Program-made: the position numbers and the translations under genes
Assembly: GCA_014871385.1 (NCBI GenBank)
Contig: CM026425.1
Coordinates: 15,497,990 to 15,561,989 of the forward strand
DNA from: Ceratodon purpureus
Lineage: Eukaryota > Streptophyta > Bryopsida > Pseudoditrichales > Ditrichaceae
Reading direction: 5' to 3'
DNA: 64,000 nt
Shown here: positions 1 to 19,844 of the stretch, in pieces
Numbering within the stretch: the stretch's first letter is position 1
How the letters are laid out: every line of letters starts with the position of its first letter
Notes under the pieces: model-generated
What the model saw: the letters and a program-made list of their open reading frames with translations, nothing else
Told to the model about the DNA's origin: nothing
The model's database searches: none

Positions 1-976
1 GCTGAGCCAAATATGCAAATAAGAGAGCGATATTTAAGGCAAAACTGAGAAGATAAACTTTATATCTTGTCCAATAGGCCTTCGAGATCCTTCGAATTCA
101 ATCCATTTTCTCAGCTGTTGGATTTAGGACTTTGGATTCGATCCTTTGTCTCCTCAACCTGTAGTAAATCTTGATTTTGGATTCTGCCGGATTCGAACTC
201 ACGTCTCTACAAGCGTGCGTTGAACGTCTTGCGCTGAACGTCCATTGCGAGAGAACTCAATAGAAGTGTATGTAGTAGGGAGCTCGTGTCTAAAGGAATT
301 CCGCGTAGGCAAAAGCCCACTTAGCCACTAGCTCCCGGAGCCTCGGAATTTGCCTGCGGAAAATTCCTTCAGGCAAAGGTTCCATGCTAAACTGTGACTT
401 ACTTCAATTATTGCAACTTATATAACTCACACTTTTACTTCAATACAAAATTAGTGCAAATTATCTTTATTGATTCAACATAAACCATAGACAATAATCT
501 TTGTAGTATGTAAGGTAGACAGTGCTAAATCCGTGCGTCTCCTTAATCCGTGCATGTGGTCTGAGCAGAAAAACCATGCACTGCAAGACTCAGAACCAAC
601 CTAGTAGTGTTCGCAAGTTAGATACACTCACAAATGCATGTAGGAAACAAAGTGAGTGGACTTAGATACAAAGTGGGTGGATTTGTATACCACCGTGGCC
701 AATTCTCACCTTAGTCTTGATTGTCAATAGTAGCATTAGGGCATGTTTACAGGGGATTTTGTTGATTACACTTTGAACATTTGAGGTGGTTTGATATGCT
801 CATGTGAACACTGCCTAAAGAATTGTCTTTTTCTTGCAAGTATGTGAAATTTTTGCAATTATTTATGCTAGATTCAAGTTGTTCAAATCCCTTAAGTGCA
901 CAGTTTAAGCACCATCTACCTTACTAGCCTACTAGGTATTCATCTCCATGTCGAGGTAGAGAAAGCTCCATAAAGA
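1..976. other. intergenic, with one foldback
   Basis: No supportable coding sequence is seen. The segment contains an inverted repeat (separate entry). On the minus strand near 189-200 there is a GTTCGAATCC string, the shape of a tRNA B box. It lies in sequence that does not fold into a full tRNA by eye, so it could be a relic of a tRNA-derived SINE. This is weak evidence. Confidence 0.4.
293..369. repeat. inverted repeat (foldback), arms about 21 bp
   Basis: Positions 293-313 and 349-369 are imperfect reverse complements of each other. Both contain AAGGAATT, a CCGC core and GGCAAA, and they are separated by about 35 bases. They would form a hairpin. The function is unknown; it could be the core of a small foldback element. 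Confidence 0.5.
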
Positions 977-3048
977 ATGTCACCCTACAAAATTCAATCC
1001 AATAAAAGCAAATGCAAAAAGGATAATATAGGCTACAAAATAGTAGTCAGCAAAGAGGGACTAGTGCTGACTGGCACATTCACATGCAGGATGTCAGACA
1101 CAGTACAAGTCAAGGGAGCAGAATGGCGACCATGGCGAGATATCCAACAACATTCAGGCCAACGCCCATTCCAGAATCCCGACGTGGCCAGACTCCCGCA
1201 CCCGCCAACTGGCCATGGCCATGCCATCGCCCTCGCACCCTGACGCGCCACCCGCTCCCCCCACCGTCGCCCTGCCTTCGCTCCCCGCTTCCCCAGCCAC
1301 GTCACGCCTCCCTCCCTCGGCTACCCCGTCCCCCCCTCGCCGTACCCTCCCAAAACCCCTCACCACACCCATATCCACCAAATCACTAATTATTCGAACA
1401 TTCTGACCGTGGTGACGGAATTCTGTACCCACGCAGCCAGGGCCAGGCCAGGCCGTGTCCGAGCTCTCGCCGCTTTCATTATTCTTTTCGCTGCGCCATT
1501 TCCTCGCCATGTTCTTCATCGGGATTCGCCGCTCGGCGTCGCGCAGGGGAACCGAATTTTGACTCTCCGGGAGCTCGCGCATCGCGCTTTCGCAGTCGGT
1601 AGCGGTTCGCTTTCGTGAGTTTCGACGTGGTTGCGATCGAGGGAGGCGGCGTGGTTTTTGACTGTGGAGCTCTACAGGAAGAGGTGCGTTGCGTTTGTGT
1701 CGTAGTAGTTCGGGTTTGGTTTTAGTGTTGTGGTGTTGTGTTGTTTACTTCGGAGGTGAGGGCGGTGATGCTGTAGTTGTGGTACGTGAGTTCTGTGGAA
1801 GCTGAGTGCTTAGTGTGGTTGTGTCGTGCGTGGGATTGAGTCTGGTTGTGTGGTTTAGTGTTTTGGACGTAGCGTGTGCCGGTGCGTGGTTGTGTTTTGA
1901 TTGTGCTGCACGTTTGAGTTTCGCTTTCTTGTGACGTTTGTTGCATTGGAGAGGTTTTGCCGTTTCGGGAAATTTAGTGTTGGAGATGTTACCCTAGCTG
2001 CATTAGTTGTTGTCGGGGAGGAGTTTTGTGATGGTAATAGTGTGTTGAGAAGGTGACGGTGCAGCTGGCTTGGAAGTGAGTACGAGATGATTAGAGGTTT
2101 ATAGTTTTACTGTTGATTAGTTTCACCAATTAAGCGTCGCCTTGGCTATTGCATGGTTAGGCGCACGGTTGCGCTTGAAAACGTGGATCGCGTTTTGTGG
2201 TATTGCGGCTATTGCCAGTGCGATGATGTAGTAATAGTTTTGGTGACTACCATCCCTGGGTAAACTGGCATGCGTACTCCTACGCTTGTTGAAGCAGTTT
2301 TCATTTATGCATTTCTTATTCATGCCAGCCCTAGACTTACGACATCTCTCTTCTTGGTGATGAGGAGTTTTGTGATGGAAATGATGTATTGAGAATTAAT
2401 TGATGAGGCAGCAGCTGGTTTAGAAGTGAACAAGAGACGATTAGCGAATGACTGTTCTACTGTTAATATATTTCGTTGATTCGGAGTTGTCCATGCACTG
2501 CACTTAAAGCGCTGGCTATGGCATTATTAGGCGCATAGTTGAGCTTGAAAAGCTGGATTGCGTTTGGTAGTATTGCGGCTACTGTCAGTGTGCTGGTTCA
2601 TTAATAGTTCTTGATGATATCGGCCTTAGGGCAATATTGGCCTGGGTCTCCTCCCGTCGCATGAAGAAATTTATATTCATGCAAGCCGTAGGCTCGAGTC
2701 CGCTCTTTTGGAGCCATAATGTATTGCGACTTTTGTGATGGTCATGATGTATTGCGAATTAGGTGTTGATTCAACCGGCGTAGGCATAGATAATAGCAGT
2801 GAATGAGAGAGAATCAGCCAGCGTTCGACAGTCAATTACTGAAAATCTGGATTGTATTGTGGTAGTAGTGCGGATATTGACAGTTTGCTGGTTCTTTAAG
2901 CCGCCATCAGGTCTATGGATTGCACTCTACAAGGAAGCTTATTATATTGCGTTGTGGTTTTTATCAGAATCGAAGAACATTGAGTTTATTTTTTCTACGA
3001 TTTGCTGCCTTTCTGCGCGAGTCAAATGCAGTGGCGCGGGTGCTGATA
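977..3048 (+). other. promoter and 5' leader of the IQM-like gene
   Basis: Positions 1140-1640 are much more GC-rich than the surroundings, as plant promoters and first exons often are. Open frames here are on both strands, overlap one another and match no family I recognise, so I treat them as chance. Positions 2020-2905 contain three degraded copies of one sequence (separate entry). No splice-consistent coding exon upstream of 3049 was found. Confidence 0.45.
2020..2905 (+). repeat. three degenerate tandem copies in the 5' leader
   Basis: A segment beginning with TTTTGTGATGG near 2025, 2368 and 2733 recurs with spacing of about 343 and 365 bases. Later landmarks recur in the same order: AGCTGG with GAAGTGA, TTAGGCGCA, GCTTGAAAA, GGATTG or GGATCGCG, ATTGCGGCTA, and TAATAGTT. 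The copies are clearly diverged. The third is the most eroded and runs into the first coding exon. Confidence 0.6.
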
Positions 3049-5688
3049 ATGAGAGGTCCTTTCGATATGTCCAATGCTGGAGAAGGGGATGGTAGTGAGG
3101 CGATCAAGCTCACCTCGACACTTAAAAGTGGTCCAGACGGCGGGGGCGCAGCAGAGGTGCTACAAGCTGTATTAAATAGCTCAAATGATAGCAGTGAAGG
3201 GTCGACACCGATTGATTTGCCTGATAAAGAAGCACCGGTCGCAGACGGCGACTCAGAGACTTCTGCAGCCGCGTCACCGGGAGAGAGGGTTGGCTGGTAA
3301 GTACATGGATTCTGTCCCTGGTTCATACGTATGGTTCCTCCTTCACTGGCTATGACCGAGAGATCTGTTGAGTTGGATTTCGGTACTGTTTATGGACTGC
3401 TTAGTGTATCGTTTTGGAGAAAATAAGCGTCGCTACTCTGTTGTTTCCTTCTCAATAGAGTTGCTGTCCTTTTCGACAGGTGGAATGTCCTAGAATCAGC
3501 CACTCTGCAGCAGAATACAGAAGAGTTTTACAGTCGTAAACAAAGGAGCTTTTCGCCTAGAGAGCGATGGATTCGTTTGGAAAAAAAAGCTGCTAAGGTA
3601 TTGAACTCCGCTTTGTTCTGAATCAAGTTTACACCTAAATCTCTAGATTAAGTTTTTATTCTTCTGTATGTGTTTTGCTTAATATATCGATTCTGTTATT
3701 GTATTTTCAAAGTCATTGGGTATGATATATGTGATATTGCTCTTACTTGTTACTTTTGCAATTTATTGTGGAAAGGGTGAATATGACAAGCTGCTTGATT
3801 ACTAATGCAGGTTGGCCGCGGCTTGTCCAAAGATGAGAAGGCTCTTAAATTAGGTCTGCAACATTGGTTAGAAGCGGTACGTTGACGTTTTATTCCAGAT
3901 ATTCTAGTATATTCTATTTCTGCATTCTGTATTTTTATTGCAGGAATGACTTCACTTGCTTTGCTGATGCAGATTGATCCTAAGCATCGCTATGGACATA
4001 ATTTAGGATTTTACTATGAAGTCTGGATCAAGAGTCAAACTCACGAACCATTTTATTACTGGTTAGTGTTGAATTTGCCTGAATGTGTTACCTATGCAGT
4101 TCTGCAAAAACCTTATTATCATGTTGCCTTCGTCATTGGCTTGAATGAAAAAAGCTGGTACACCAAAATGAGGCCGGCATCCTTAAAATAATTTAGGCGG
4201 CTGTGCTGATTATCGACCCTCATTCTTTATTACTTATTGGCGTGTATTGAGATGTTCCTTTTGGTAAGACGATTCTAAAGTTTCTCAATATATTTTTCAA
4301 TTCGCAGGTTGGACATTGGAGAAGGAAAGGAAGTCGAACTGGAGCAATGTTCAAGGTCAAAATTAGAATCGGAACTGATCGATTATCTAAGCCCGGTATT
4401 TACGTCTCATTCTCCCTGTACCTGCGAACTCGAACCTTGCATTCGTGGTGAGAAACGTTATAAGAGTGCGGCTATCAAGCTTATCTTATTATTTGCGGGA
4501 TCATGCATGGGTTTATTTCTCTGACCTGGTTACTGAAAACCTTTGTAATGATAGGCAGAGAGAGAGGCCTATGAAGTGATTATTGAAGATGGCAAGCTCC
4601 TGTATAAAGTGACTCACAAACCGGTGCATACTCCCAAGGGTGATCGATGGATATTCGTCATGAGTCCTTGTGGAAAGTTCTATGTTGCAAAGGTATCGTT
4701 AATATCTTTCGCTCCACTGATGTAAAAGTCCTTGGAACTATTTGCTTGGTGCCCGTGATTAACCAGTGATTCTATCCTTGTCTACGAAAGTTCTATTAAT
4801 TCTAAAAAACCTAAAAACCTTTCCTCACATTGGATTGAAGAGTGGTTGATAGTCGTTGGCAAAAAGACTGGATGTGTCAGATCTGTTGACCTCCAACATC
4901 ATAAATACTGCTAAACAGTTCTCTGTGTTTGTTGCTGTGAACAGAAAAAGAAAGGCAAGTTTCAGCATTCCAGCTTCTTGGCAGGAGGTGTTACCACAGC
5001 AGCTGGGCGCCTCCTAGTGAATCACGGCGTCCTGGAGGTACCTTCACTCGGAAACAGAGTGCATGATTAATTGGATGAAGAAAAGCTTCTGATGGCATTG
5101 TTTAGAATCATTATTGTACCGCATTGCATGGATTTGTCTATTTACTTGACTTCTTATTTTAACAGCTTATGGAGGCACATAGTGGACACTATCTTCCAAC
5201 TCCAGAGAATTTTCGAGCATTGATCTCTACTCTCACCAACAGCGGGGCTGATCTGACTATTGCAAAGGTATTCCGCGCTGCTCATTTGGCTGAACTTGCA
5301 GACACAAGTGTATGGCACACTTAAATCGTTTATTCGCTGGATCATTTTTTTCAAACATGTGTTTACAGTTCTTTGTTTCGACTGACTTAAAAAAGTTGCT
5401 TTCCTCCAGGTTCATCTAGAATCTGAAGACGAGGTCGCGAAAAGAGCTCCTGGGACGAATGGAGATGTTGCTCCTGCTAATAGTGATAATGAAATGGCTT
5501 TTGTAGCCTTATTGGCAAGTGCTGGTTTCACTATCCGCTCTGATACAAACGCACGTTTTTCCAAGTCTGACTCTGGGTCTGGACGAGAAGACAGTTTTGA
5601 CAGTGGTAGCGTTAATGAGGAAGATGAAGATTATGACCTTGTGCTTAGAGTAGAGAAAAATAGTGGATTGGATGAAACTAAGGTTTGA
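3049..5688 (+). CDS. IQM-family (calmodulin-binding IQ-motif-containing) protein, IQ motif not found
   Basis: Nine exons join in phase: 3049-3296, 3480-3597, 3811-3876, 3973-4061, 4308-4395, 4555-4692, 4945-5037, 5166-5267 and 5410-5688, giving about 406 residues. The conserved IQM core is clear. It runs from [20 protein letters not shown] through [47 protein letters not shown], and [18 protein letters not shown] to [11 protein letters not shown]. The family in flowering plants comprises calmodulin-binding proteins (IQM1-6) linked to stress, stomatal and defence responses. Upstream of the core, where relatives carry an IQ calmodulin-binding motif, exon 1 encodes a low-complexity Ser/Asp/Gly stretch with no IQxxxR pattern. 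The C-terminus is an acidic, Ser-rich tail. An alternative start is ATG 3067. Upstream in-frame codons at 2920 lack an ATG. Confidence 0.85.
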
Positions 5689-6877
5689 ACCTGAAAGTAT
5701 CAGAACTGTGAAAGGCTATGGTTAAACGTTTTTACACTATACACATAGCAATCGCACTTCCAGTCGAGTATTCCAAGCGGTCTTTGTTGGATGCAGGACT
5801 AGAATATTCATGTAAAGGTCAGTATTTTTGTCCACGAGACCATTAAAGCTGTAAACGAATTCAACATGGAGGTTGGAATTGATGCAGTTTATTTTGAGAT
5901 TTGATTGTTGAACTTACTATCAAATTATTCTTATTTGCAGTGGCTGTGTTTCTTAAATACCCATTTGGTATTGTGTGTCTCGGTAGCCTCTGGTTACTGT
6001 TTTTCTTGGATTTTCAGAACCCAACATGTCGTCTCGGATTCTCTGGCCTCTGGTATTGTAAACTTAGCGTTATGCTTAAATGTGATCGAGAGCGTTTACA
6101 CAGAATTAATGCTTCAGCTCTCTATGTCGACAGAAGAGAAAATAATATCGACTTCTCACAGGTAAAAATGCAGACTCGTAACTGAGGAGCCTTTATCGGA
6201 AACTGCCCTAGGCGTCTCAAACGACGCACTACACTTCATGTACCTGGTATGTACAGGTACGCAGTCTTACTACTCCTTGATTTTGAGACCTGAATTGATC
6301 CTGAAGTGATGGCACAGAACGATGATCAAGAGTGAGATTAATTGAATCAGGGTTGGATCCATCAGGACAGATCTTCTTTTCTTTTACGCAACTCGCTTCC
6401 TATTAGGTAGTATAGTATCGGCTAATTTTTCAACTTTTAGGTGTAGATAGGTTGTGGACCAGACTTTATTTGGTTGCTCTTCCGTGGTACTTGCCTTGGA
6501 ATTAGTCACGCATTCTTACTGTCAATTCAACCGTTTCTGTTTTGTGCTACTTTCATGTAGTAACAGTTCCATCACCATTCCTCATCGAGTTTTACTTGCA
6601 TTTAGGGCTCCACTGTGAAAATTTATGTCCAAAATCTTAAATACCATACATACAATCTTTGTGTTCAGGAACATTGGGCTGATAGGCTCACGCTCAGTTC
6701 TTTGTCAATTACTTAATCCACCATTTCGCCAGTGAAAATGGTTTTTCGTACGCATAGTTCTTGGCTAGGGGTGCTCTTGCGAGTCTCCATTTTCTCACTA
6801 CCTTGTAACCAGGAAATTTAAGGTTTGTGTCAGGGAGTTGAAAGCAGCGTTATTCTTTAGAGAAGAGGGATTCAATC
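5689..6877 (+). other. 3' end of the IQM-like gene and promoter of the MAP kinase gene
   Basis: Positions 5901-6185 have overlapping open frames in two phases with no recognisable protein, so they are probably untranslated. The kinase start codon at 6878 is preceded by a purine-rich leader. No further exon of either gene could be supported. Confidence 0.4.
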
Positions 6878-9800
6878 ATGTGTGAAGACATAGACAAGCA
6901 TGTTCTTCGAAAATACCATGTTGGGCAGAAACTTGGGAAAGGGGTAAGCATGCTTCCTACTATCTTGCCTCAGGATGAGTTGTGGTTGAAGCTGCGTAGA
7001 ATTGCCTAAATTCTGAAATCAAGTGTTTTCTTGCATGCTGAACCTAATAATTCTACGAGATTTCATGCTTGAAAGATTCAGGCGACTTCCTTATGGTTTA
7101 TATGTTATACTCAATGTTGTAATGTACGTCCATCAATTAAAGCTCCATGGATATAACAGCGTTTCCAGAGTCTGCGACATCAAGAAACTTTTTTCTCCGT
7201 AAATATTAGGGTTTTGTAATTGTGGATTGTTTCTGAAGTGTACTTTCTCTGCAGGCATATGGCATTGTCTGGAAAGCTGTTGACAGAAGGACCAATGAAG
7301 TTGTTGCTCTGAAGAAGATTTTTGACGCCTTTCAAAATTCCACTGATGCCCAGGTAACCTAAAAGTCTACCACCCGATGTTTTCAACCCTAGTGTTTACT
7401 TTCTCTTGTTTGGATCTTCTTTCACTTTGAACTGGCAGTGATTTTCTTCACACCAAAATGCTAATTTTCCTATCTCATAGTAGTGAATACCTCGATACTA
7501 ATGCTTCCACTTTTCGCATTATTATTTCACATTAAATTACTTTGATCAAAATCCACAATTGAATATTCTTCAAAGAATTTTTGATTTGATGAAAAAATAT
7601 GAACTGCAGAGGACTTTTCGAGAGGTGATGTTTCTGCAGGAGATGAATGACCATGAAAATATTATTAAGTAAGTTTTGTATTTCTATGGCAACTTTGCAG
7701 AACTAGTTCCAGTCTTAATTTATTGTAATGAAGTTGCCATAGTAAACTTTTCATGTCGACAGTTATAGCTCACTTGCGCTGCCGTAAATTTTGTGCTCTC
7801 AGTTTACAATGGAACTCTTATGCGTTTGCAGATTATTTAATGTATTGAAGGCAGAAAATGACCGAGATCTTTATCTCGTGTTTGAGTTCATGGGTGAGTT
7901 GTGCACTATCATCCAACTCAAACTTTTTAACTCCTGAAAACTAAAATTCTTCTGCTCTGTATCATACTCGAAAGCACTTCATTTCGCAGAGACCGCTCAC
8001 CTCCAACTTAGAATCATCTCTGTTTGCAATATCTCTAATTAACTCATGGTTTGATGATACAGAGACGGATCTGCATGCAGTGATAAGGGCAAACATTCTT
8101 GAGGAAATTCACAAGCAGGTAAAGAGAAGTAGAAGCATATAATGCGTAGTTTTTCGAAACTAATGATACCTTTAAAATACTGCCTTCATGCTGTTTTAAA
8201 GTCAATGGAGTTTTAGAACTGATCTGTGAGTGATATGGCATTCACAGTTTATAATGTATCAATTATTTAAGGCTTTGAAGTTCATGCATTCTGGGGAATT
8301 ACTTCATCGAGATATCAAGGTAAATCTTGTATTGCAATTTGTTTAAATTACCGGCTGGATTATGTTCAAAACTAGCTGCTAATACCTTCTTGCAGCCAAT
8401 TTGCTGATAATTTACTGTCTGATGTAATTTCCTTTTATCCGCAGCCAAGTAACTTGTTACTGGACTCTGAATGTCAAGTCAAGCTTGCCGACTTTGGACT
8501 TGCACGATCGGTAATTTTTTCCTAATTGATTTTAAATCCCTCAACTTCATTTTAGTGATACGAAGGATCTTTTAGCAATTCGAAGTCAGAAACAAAACGT
8601 TGCACGACGAGGTTCCACGTTCAGAGTATTATTTTTTGTAATCTATGTGATACCTTTTTATTGCATGCAAACAGGTTGCACAATTGAAGGAAGATGCTGG
8701 AAATGCACAGGTGCTGACAGACTATGTTGCAACTCGCTGGTATCATGCTAAAAACCACTATTCTGATTATGCTAGTGTGAGCTATGAGTTTGAAATTTTG
8801 AACTTAAAATGAGTGATTGATCAGTGATGAACAACATAACATACTAGAGCAGACCAAGGTAGTGCCCTTCCTGGAAATGGAAACTCCTCGCTTCTGTCAA
8901 CCCAAGATTTTGGTTCGTACATGTGTTGCTTTGCATTCACTTTCAAAATTGGATCCCGGCCATGCATTCTCCCGAGATCCCCTTTTTGCAAAGGTGAAAC
9001 CTAGCTCTGCTCTGTTATGTTATGGACTGTTCATAGTCTGATGGAGCATAAACCTCCTGCATGCTAACAATTTTCAACATTTTAAACTCAACATGTATAA
9101 TATATACTGTGGTCTATCCTTTTGAATGATGGTTAAGAGTTAAATTGTAAACTTCAAACTGCTGCATTGGATGCAGGTATAGAGCACCTGAGATACTTCT
9201 TGGGTCTACTCAGTACGCTCTAAACCTACTCGAAAACTTTCTTTTTCATTCAAAAATAAGCTACCTGTATCGCTCTTTTGAAATATCTCTAATTCAGATG
9301 ATTTCGGCTTGTGCAATTTTAGATACACTTTTGGAGTTGATATGTGGTCTAGTGGCTGCATACTTGGAGAACTTTTGAACGGCAAACCCGTTTTTCCTGG
9401 TAATATACAAATCCTTCGGAGCCGAGATTGAGAACTAATACCTACTTTTCAAACAGGTATTGTGAAAACTTGAGTGAACATGCAGGAAAGTCTATCCTAG
9501 TCTTACAGATCTTTACTTTGCATATAAATTTCATATCTAGACGCGGAGCCTTCAACTCTGACTGGTGGTAATCAATGGGATTAGTTGAGAAAAGCTAACA
9601 TAACCAAAACAAGGTGCTCGTTCTCACCTTGGGTACAGGTTTTTATCAGCATGATTTGGAGCGGTCCTCGTTCGATACTTCCTATGCCAATTAAGTAACC
9701 GAATGAAATCATGTATTGACAGGAACATCAACAATGAACCAGATTGAAAAGATACTTGAAGTCATTGGAAGGCCGGCTCCGGTAACTGCTCCTCTCCTAG

Positions 9801-10772
9801 TATGGTGATGAGTGGCTACTCTAGGTGCTGTGGTGTGGGATATGTTTCATTTGTCCCTGTCTCGGTCATGGCCTCTGTCTGCAGGAGATAAGAATCGGGA
9901 AGGCCATATAAATACGTAACCAGGGGTAGTTACACTTAATTTTCAGTATTTCTGAATTTGTGCAAAACATGATAACAGGAAGATATTGCAGCGCTTCAAT
10001 CTCCATTTGCTGCAACCATGCTGGAGAATATGCCCATCAACACCAAGTATGACATTCTGGAATGCTCTCAAAATTTCTACGCCCTTCATCTAACTAACGT
10101 AATATTCTTGTCAAGTTGATAGTTACATATTGCTTGCTTTATTGACCTGAAGTTGTTGATGAGAGTTTTATGTGTTTCAGGCCTTTTCACAATGTGTTTC
10201 CAAAAGCCTCATCTGAGGCTCTGGATTTGTTGAAGAAGCTGCTTCATTTCAATCCATACAAACGCATGACAGCTGAGGTAGGGTCTACAAAACTCCTCTC
10301 ATCTATGACAAATTTTTCAGATTATCGCTTTACTGCTCCAATCTAGAGAAAAACTTGGGCGCCTGATGACTTGATAATGGTGTCTTGTCCAGGAAGCTCT
10401 GCGGCATCCATACCTTGCTCAGTTTCATAATCCTTCAGATGAGCCCATCTGCAATCGAATAGTGCGCATACCCATTGATGACAATACCAAGTAATCCTCG
10501 TTAACCTTGATGGAACAATAACTGCTCATATTGCCTATATGTGGTTCCAAAATTTCATATGTTTTTGGTAAAAAGTGCTAATCACGGAGTTTTGCTGATT
10601 CAGGTTTACCATAAATGAATATCGTGAAAGACTCTATGCAGAGATTGTACGACGTAAGAAAGAGATTCGTAGGAAGAACAGAGAAAACGAGCGACTAGGT
10701 CGTGAGATGTCTCGAGCTCAACGTCGACCTAGTAAACTTCATTCAAGTGGCAGTGCGAGTACGAGTTTCTGA
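6878..10772 (+). CDS. MAPK15: ERK7/MAPK15-type MAP kinase with TDY activation motif
   Basis: Fifteen exons join in phase into a predicted 382-residue kinase: 6878-6943, 7255-7353, 7610-7668, 7832-7893, 8063-8118, 8248-8319, 8445-8510, 8675-8739, 9177-9212, 9323-9399, 9723-9781, 9979-10046, 10181-10277, 10393-10490 and 10604-10772. The glycine loop GKGAYG, catalytic Lys42 (VALKK), HRDIK with Asp136, Asp154 of DFG and the dual phosphorylation motif Thr175-Asp-Tyr177 are all present. The start [20 protein letters not shown], the loop [20 protein letters not shown] and the basic C-terminal tail match the ERK7/ERK8 (MAPK15) group, not the plant A-D MAPK groups. In animals ERK7 regulates ciliogenesis. 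The role in plants is not established; a sperm-flagellum function is inference. The ABCC gene downstream converges on it. Confidence 0.88.
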
Positions 10773-11595
10773 ACCTTTTGCGTCCATAACAATAGGTGTT
10801 AAGAGGAGAATTACAGCTTTTGCAATCTGCCTACATTCGTGGAGAATTAAATACTCGATTCATCTCATTCATTCGAACACCGAAATAGAATATGTTATTA
10901 CTCATAGTGGATGTTGGTTGGAGTCAACAAATGGGCCCACGTGTTTTTGGTGTTTTACTGCTCCCATCTGTTGTGTGTTGTGTCTGTTCCATCATACATA
11001 CCTATGCACTGTTTTATGCAAATAATAAACCTGAGCTTGTATTGATCCTTTCTGCACAGGTGAATCGAGAGATTGCTATTGACATTACATTTGTTTCAAA
11101 AGATTTGAAATAAGGGTTAGTTTTTGGCCTTTCGGAAGAGGTACATGTTGATAGCCTGCTTGAGGAGTTGCTGTGAACTTTTCGAAGAATTATGTTCAAG
11201 ACTGCCAACTGTCTTTGATTAAGAAAGACACGTTAGGAGTTCGAAAGATTCCATCAGTGTAGCTTAACTTATCCAACAGGTATATCTCAGTATCCTTTAC
11301 ACTAGCATTAGTAGTAGACATCTAAGTTGCAATAAGAACCAAACTAAAGATGTTTCCTCTGCTCATGCTCCTTATCAAAAACGAAGGTTTCTTATCTAAA
11401 ACTGCTTTACATTATCTTTGATAAAAAAATATGGGAAGTAGCAGAATGCTGTGCCCCATTTTCGTATCCAAGTACCCCGCTTTGTGACTTCTCAGACAAC
11501 TTACCTGATCATCACTCTATTGCGTGCTCTCTTCATTTCCGTGAATTCCGTATAAGAAATCTTAGAAATTTTCTATTACGTTACAAAAAATGTGT
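10773..11595. other. convergent 3' regions of the MAP kinase and ABCC genes
   Basis: An open frame at 10702-11025 merely overlaps the end of the kinase gene in another phase. AATAAT and AATAAA-like strings near 11020-11030 could serve poly(A) addition for the kinase transcript. No gene was found here. Confidence 0.4.

Positions 11596-19844
<8,249 letters not shown>

Noticed and set aside
180..260. A functional tRNA gene on the minus strand
   Set aside because: A B-box-like string is present, but no cloverleaf with acceptor, D and anticodon stems could be drawn.
1033..1618. Overlapping open frames of 63-142 codons on both strands
   Set aside because: They lie in a GC-rich stretch, contradict one another and show only low-complexity Pro/Arg/Gly composition. 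Promoter or leader is more likely.
8817..9041. Extra kinase exon
   Set aside because: The sequence after 8739 starts with GTATCA and the correct continuation (TATAGAGCACCTGAG) begins at 9177, so 8740-9176 is an intron.
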